A DNA stretch of 9,276 nucleotides from contig CAAFWR010000004.1 in NCBI GenBank assembly GCA_900766745.1, forward strand, positions 1 to 9,276. Reading direction: 5' to 3'. This document shows, piece by piece, positions 6,232 to 9,276 of this stretch (the stretch's first letter is position 1; every line of letters starts with the position of its first letter). The notes beneath the pieces are model-generated. The model was not told the DNA's origin. It did not search any database and saw nothing but the letters and a program-made list of their open reading frames with translations. The translations under genes and the position numbers were made by a program. This DNA comes from Methanobacteriaceae archaeon (lineage in GTDB: Archaea > Methanobacteriota > Methanobacteria > Methanobacteriales > Methanobacteriaceae).

Positions 6232-7089
6232 CTATTTTTCAATAATGACTCCGGTACCATGTGCCAGTACCTGATATTCTCCTTTTCCCATATCTACAAG
6301 CTCATACTCAATTTTCAAATCAAGAACCCCGTTACCGCCAGCTTGTTCTATTAAGTCTGCAAGGTTGAGTAATGCATTGTTTTTAGCTATTTTTAACTTA
6401 TTGAGCATGTCTTTTTCTTCCTGTTTATAATCAACACAAACCATTGCAGGTCTTTTTTGAAAAGTGCTGCTTCCTACATACAGTCCAAGGTATTCTTTAA
6501 CTTCTCCGTTTATAGGATGTGTTGTGGTATTAAAGGAAAAACCTCTGCTGTTTATTTCAATACAGTTTCCATAATCGTTAACAAATTCTTTTTTGCTTAC
6601 TTTAACCACATGCTCTTTTTTAAGAATTTTATGATAAATAAATTTCTTAAGACCATAATAGGCATTGTCGGTTATTTTTTTAAATATTCCTAAAAAGTAT
6701 GAGAATATCCCCAGTACCACTACAAGAAGGATATAATTGATTAATGTCGGAAAAGCTGCCTGTGTTATTACCAATACGGATCCAACAGTGATTATATTTG
6801 GTCCTAATGTAGGGTTAGCTATTATAAAACCATAAACTACAGTTACTATAAATAGGATAAATGCGCTTATAGCTCCTATGCTTTCATTTACTAATTTTAT
6901 AGCTAAATATGTTTCAACATAACCTGCAACTAGTGGTGCAAATATTAAACCAAGATTCCAACCAAAAATGGCTATGTTGAAGTATAAAAAAAGATAATAT
7001 GTTAATATGCCGCTAATAGTTCCAATTGTTATGCAAAAAATAGCTTTTCCAGTTTTTTTTGCTTTTTGTTTTGAAATTTTTAATTGCAT
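6232..7089 (-). CDS. Membrane protein with C-terminal YbjQ-like (UPF0145/DUF74) domain
   Basis: The N-terminal half is hydrophobic, with about four membrane spans (roughly 15-35, 43-62, 68-92 and 99-136 of the 285-residue form). A basic stretch follows (about 137-167). From about residue 183 the protein follows the layout of the small YbjQ-family protein encoded just upstream: THPINGEVKEYLGLYVGSS aligns with its [18 protein letters not shown], and ANGVL-type GGNGVLDLKIEYE and VLAHGTGVII align with its [12 protein letters not shown] and LVSAYGTAV. The YbjQ domain is predicted to lie on the cytoplasmic side after the last span. Function is unknown; 'heavy-metal binding' is a family label without proof. 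I chose the ATG at 7087-7089, one base after the preceding gene's stop (TAATATG, translational coupling), over an in-frame GTG at 7126-7128 that would overlap that gene by 38 bases and lacks a ribosome site. Confidence 0.8.
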   Translation of the reverse strand: MQLKISKQKAKKTGKAIFCITIGTISGILTYYLFLYFNIAIFGWNLGLIFAPLVAGYVETYLAIKLVNESIGAISAFILFIVTVVYGFIIANPTLGPNIITVGSVLVITQAAFPTLINYILLVVVLGIFSYFLGIFKKITDNAYYGLKKFIYHKILKKEHVVKVSKKEFVNDYGNCIEINSRGFSFNTTTHPINGEVKEYLGLYVGSSTFQKRPAMVCVDYKQEEKDMLNKLKIAKNNALLNLADLIEQAGGNGVLDLKIEYELVDMGKGEYQVLAHGTGVIIEK

Positions 7090-7090
7090 A

Positions 7091-7420
7091 TTAAATCTGG
7101 TTAAATTTAACAGCAGTTCCATAGGCACTTACAAGAATTGTGTTTCCCATAGTTCCGCCTAGATTATCATATGAAATTGAAACGCCGATAATGCCATTTG
7201 CATCAAGTCTTTCAGCTTTTTCTTCCATACTTTTAACTGCAATATGTCTGGCTTTTTCAATTTCTTCTTCATATTTTGATGTTCTTCCACCTACTACGTC
7301 ACGAACTCCTGAAAATAAGTCTTTGTATACATTTGCACCGATTAATGATTCTCCAGTTACGAGTCCTTTGTATTCAAGTACTTTTCCATTTTCAATAGTG
7401 TTAGTAGAAGACAATAACAT
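7091..7420 (-). CDS. YbjQ/UPF0145 family protein (DUF74)
   Basis: At 109 residues it is of typical length for the family and complete. Family features seen are the opening strand [20 protein letters not shown], the [23 protein letters not shown] segment (24-46), the helix with many Ala and Glu ([25 protein letters not shown]), and the closing VSAYGTAV. Members form small pentamer-like assemblies with no established biochemical role; the heavy-metal-binding name is speculative. AGGTGA (complement of 7427-7432), six bases upstream of the ATG, overlaps the stop of the preceding zinc-ribbon gene, so translation is likely coupled. The next gene encodes a membrane-anchored paralogue, suggesting the two act together. 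Confidence 0.9.
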   Translation of the reverse strand: MLLSSTNTIENGKVLEYKGLVTGESLIGANVYKDLFSGVRDVVGGRTSKYEEEIEKARHIAVKSMEEKAERLDANGIIGVSISYDNLGGTMGNTILVSAYGTAVKFNQI

Positions 7421-7430
7421 TATAATTCAC

Positions 7431-7622
7431 CTATTTTAAAAACATCATTATTGCCCATACTATGATAAATACAACAATAACTCCAAACAATACTAGTCTG
7501 GTTCTTTTATGTTGAGCAATTTTTTGATCCCAGACTTTTTGGCAGTCTGGAGAGCAAACAAGTTCATCTAAAGGTATTGGGGTTCCGCAAATTGGACAAT
7601 GTTTATGTGGGTCTACAGCCAT
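7431..7622 (-). CDS. Small zinc-ribbon protein with one C-terminal membrane helix (DUF2116-like)
   Basis: This is a complete 63-residue protein. The N-terminal half has a CPICG...CSPDC zinc-binding arrangement (C9, C12, C27, C31; H8 nearby), the 'treble-clef/zinc-ribbon' style common in short archaeal proteins. The C-terminal half (about 44-62) is one hydrophobic helix, VLFGVIVVFIIVWAIMMFL, so the ribbon is probably tethered on the cytoplasmic side. No enzymatic function is evident. GGTGAT (complement of 7626-7631), three bases before the ATG, fixes the start. It lies 13 bases after tatD and 10 bases before the YbjQ gene, inside the operon. Confidence 0.85.
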   Translation of the reverse strand: MAVDPHKHCPICGTPIPLDELVCSPDCQKVWDQKIAQHKRTRLVLFGVIVVFIIVWAIMMFLK

Positions 7623-7635
7623 TTTATCACCATTT

Positions 7636-8424
7636 TTATATATTAAAGAATTTTTCTGTTGTTTTAGTAATATTTTTTCCTAATTGTTCACTATCTTCAT
7701 CTCTGTAATAGGCAATTGTATTAAGAATGTGAGGAAGATATTTAGGTTCATTTTTATTTGTTTTAGGTTTTTTATCAAAGTTTTTCGGTATTAGGAAAGG
7801 AGCGTCGGTTTCAATCATTAATTTATCAGATGGAATAACTTTAACAGCTTCCTGTAATGATTTTCCTCTTTTCATATCACAAATCCATCCAGTAACTCCA
7901 ATATAACAACCTAAATCAATATAATTTTCTGCTTCTTCTTTAGTTCCAGTAAAACAATGAATCACTGATTTTTTAGCTATTTCGCCATGTCTTTCTAGAA
8001 TATTGAACATGTCTTCATGAGCATCACGTTCATGTAAAAATAAAGGCATATTGAGCTTTTCAGCTAATTCTATTTGTTTTTCAAACCATTCTCTTTGAAC
8101 ATCTCGTGGAGAGTAATCCCTGTTATAATCAAGACCGCATTCTCCAATAGCTACAACACAAGGGTTTTTAGCTATTTCTTCAAGTTCCTGGAGTGTTTTA
8201 TTATTACATGTTTTGGCATCATGTGGATGAACACCGGAAGTAGAATAAAGAGTATTTGGATAATCTGATGCATATTCACTAGCTATTCTGCTGGACTTAA
8301 CATTAGTGCCAGTTATTATGAATTTAGAAACACCAACTTTTTCGGCATCTCTTATAATTTCTTCTCTATTTTTTCTAAAAGAAGAATGCATTAGATTAAG
8401 TCCAATATCAATAAGATTTTCCAA
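7636..8424 (-). CDS. tatD: TatD family metal-dependent nuclease
   Basis: This belongs to the TatD branch of metal-dependent hydrolases (TIM barrel), which have 3'-5' exonuclease/DNase activity in characterised members; it is not a Tat translocase part. At 262 residues it is full length. Motifs seen are DIGLNLM (6-12, replacing the DxHxH of other branches, as in E. coli TatD), SGVHPHD (63-69), GECGLDYNRDYS (94-105) with metal ligand E95, FLHERDAHEDM (129-139) with H131, IHCFTGT (155-161) with H156, GVTGWICD (176-183), and ETDAPFLIP (205-213) with D207. The start is TTG at 8422-8424, preceded by GGTGAT with a three-base gap, as for the downstream gene. There is no in-frame ATG nearby that would keep the first strand. 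It lies 12 bases after pyrH in the operon. Confidence 0.93.
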   Translation of the reverse strand: MENLIDIGLNLMHSSFRKNREEIIRDAEKVGVSKFIITGTNVKSSRIASEYASDYPNTLYSTSGVHPHDAKTCNNKTLQELEEIAKNPCVVAIGECGLDYNRDYSPRDVQREWFEKQIELAEKLNMPLFLHERDAHEDMFNILERHGEIAKKSVIHCFTGTKEEAENYIDLGCYIGVTGWICDMKRGKSLQEAVKVIPSDKLMIETDAPFLIPKNFDKKPKTNKNEPKYLPHILNTIAYYRDEDSEQLGKNITKTTEKFFNI

Positions 8425-8436
8425 ATTATCACCATT

Positions 8437-9108
8437 TTATACAATTCTAGTTCCAATGTCTTCTCCATTAATCGCTTTTATAAGATTTTCAGGTTCAAAT
8501 CCATTAGCTATTATTGTTTCAAGAGAAGAACGTTTAATCATTTGAATAGCAGTCATATCAAAGATTTCATAAGTCCCTGCTTTATTTTCTTTTCCGCTTA
8601 TAAGTTCAATCATCTGATCTGCAGTTATCTCTTTAATTAGTTCTGCATCATCATACTTGTTTGGATCTTTATCAAACATTCCATCTACTGATGTTAAATT
8701 TATAAGTTTGTCTGCATTAACGTATTCAGCTAAGATTGCAGATACTGCATCTGTACTGTGTGCAGGTTCTGTTCCTCCCATTACAATAATTTTGCCGTAG
8801 GCTGAAAATTCTGCAGCTTCTTGGAAATTATGAGGAATTCTTTGATAAGCATAATCTCCAAGGGCAGATAATAATATTCGTGCATTGATTCTTGTAACTT
8901 CAATTCCAATATCATCACACTGAGCTTCACCTGCACCTAAATCACGTGCCATGCTGATATATTCTCTTGCAGGCTTTCCTCCACCAACTACGATAAATAG
9001 CTCATGGTCTTTGGATAATGATTTTAAAATCTCACTATATTCCTGGAATTTTGTAGAGTCATATTCTTTTAAAAGAATTGATCCACCAATAGCAACAACT
9101 ATTTTCAT
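8437..9108 (-). CDS. pyrH: UMP kinase, archaeal type
   Basis: It phosphorylates UMP to UDP with ATP in pyrimidine nucleotide synthesis, in the cytoplasm, as a hexamer in this family. The 223 residues are the archaeal PyrH length and fold (amino-acid kinase superfamily). Motifs are AIGGSIL (6-12), the phosphate-binding [12 protein letters not shown] (40-51), the region [19 protein letters not shown] (106-124), where archaeal UMP kinases carry GG(T/N)xPxHxTDAVxA, and the ATP-site [10 protein letters not shown] (140-149). All expected residues are present. GGTGA (complement of 9116-9120), seven bases upstream, supports the ATG. It is the first gene of a five-gene minus-strand operon running to 6232. 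Confidence 0.95.
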   Translation of the reverse strand: MKIVVAIGGSILLKEYDSTKFQEYSEILKSLSKDHELFIVVGGGKPAREYISMARDLGAGEAQCDDIGIEVTRINARILLSALGDYAYQRIPHNFQEAAEFSAYGKIIVMGGTEPAHSTDAVSAILAEYVNADKLINLTSVDGMFDKDPNKYDDAELIKEITADQMIELISGKENKAGTYEIFDMTAIQMIKRSSLETIIANGFEPENLIKAINGEDIGTRIV

Positions 9109-9115
9109 TAAATAT

Positions 9116-9152
9116 TCACCTTAACATATTTATCTTTAAGTTATTATTTAAA
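9116..9152 (-). promoter_or_regulatory. Promoter and Shine-Dalgarno of the pyrH operon
   Basis: On the minus strand TTTAAATAATAA (complement of 9141-9152) is a TATA-like element. By normal spacing it would start transcription near 9121, giving a leader of about a dozen bases that contains GGTGA (9116-9120). The insertion sequence ends only about eight bases upstream of this element, at 9160/9161, so any upstream regulatory sequence has been separated from it. Confidence 0.5.
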
Positions 9153-9160
9153 ATTTTAGC

Positions 9161-9276
9161 GGCTCTGTCAAAAATTATAGGGATTTTTAGTTTTTTTGTT
9201 GTTAATATCCCAATATCGCAGTCTTAAAAGGAATCGTTTTAAAATTCCTTTTTTTGATTTCATTCGTCTTTTTATA
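9161..9276 (-). mobile_element. Insertion sequence end, truncated by the window
   Basis: The plus strand from 9161 begins GGCTCTGTCAAAAATTATAG, the look of an insertion-sequence terminal inverted repeat (GGCTCTGTC starts are common in DDE transposon families such as IS1182-like elements). About 40 bases further in, a minus-strand frame ends, as expected for a transposase reading towards this terminus. The other terminus and target duplication are outside the window, so family and boundaries are not proven. Confidence 0.55.
9202..9276 (-). CDS. Transposase C-terminus, partial
   Basis: An open frame enters from the right edge and encodes 24 residues (for example KKRNFKTIPFKTAILGY at the end) before TAA at 9202-9204. 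The composition is basic, and the stop lies 41 bases from the presumed inverted repeat at 9161, as expected for the end of a DDE transposase. The fragment is too short to assign a family by itself; the call rests mainly on its position relative to the terminal repeat. Confidence 0.45.
   Translation of the reverse strand, partial: YKKTNEIKKRNFKTIPFKTAILGY

Noticed and set aside
7089..7128. An earlier GTG start (7128) for the membrane YbjQ-like protein.
   Set aside because: It would overlap the preceding gene by 38 bases and lacks a Shine-Dalgarno; the ATG one base after that gene's stop fits better.
6457..7439. Plus-strand open frames opposite the YbjQ-family genes.
   Set aside because: They are compositional shadows of the minus-strand genes, without start signals or motifs.
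1..9276. CRISPR arrays, tRNA or rRNA genes, or a defence cassette.
   Set aside because: No regularly spaced repeats, no tRNA-like cloverleaf with a conserved T-arm, and no nuclease/toxin-antitoxin combination were seen; TatD is a housekeeping-type nuclease here.

Overview
The window looks archaeal, and most likely comes from Methanobrevibacter or a close relative in the Methanobacteriales. It is AT-rich, with TATA boxes about 25 bases upstream of starts and GGTGA-type ribosome binding sites. It carries an archaeal transcription factor B, an archaeal-type UMP kinase, and a fragment of the Asn/Gly-rich adhesin-like proteins that are abundant in this genus. No tool was run: family calls rest on reading motifs, and the genus is an inference.

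Layout. Bases 1-118 hold a broken adhesin-like fragment (minus strand, running off the left edge). A plus-strand RraA-family gene (267-1028) follows. The next 351 bases hold a promoter and what reads as a degraded gar1 (H/ACA RNP protein) directly upstream of tfb (1380-2312), which ends in a clear hairpin/T-run terminator. On the minus strand, a 349-residue membrane protein of unknown function (4309-5358) lies upstream of a two-domain GT2 + MJ1255-like glycosyltransferase (2347-4266). Back to back with the membrane protein, and separated from it by a compact divergent promoter, is a plus-strand TauE/SafE (TSUP) permease. Its coding frame appears to begin at a non-canonical AUU at 5417. The right third is one compact minus-strand operon read from 9108 to 6232: pyrH, tatD, a small zinc-ribbon membrane protein, a YbjQ/UPF0145 protein, and a membrane protein ending in a second YbjQ-like domain. 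The right edge (9161-9276) carries the end of an insertion sequence, with the last 24 codons of its probable transposase, placed just upstream of the pyrH promoter.

Functionally this is mostly housekeeping material: transcription initiation, pyrimidine nucleotide synthesis and nucleic-acid turnover. It also has envelope or glycoconjugate genes (the glycosyltransferase and polytopic protein) and an anion permease. I see no defence system, CRISPR array, tRNA or rRNA. The points most worth a second look are the decayed gar1 in front of tfb, the AUU start of the TSUP gene, the paired soluble and membrane-tethered YbjQ proteins, and the glycosyltransferase fusion.
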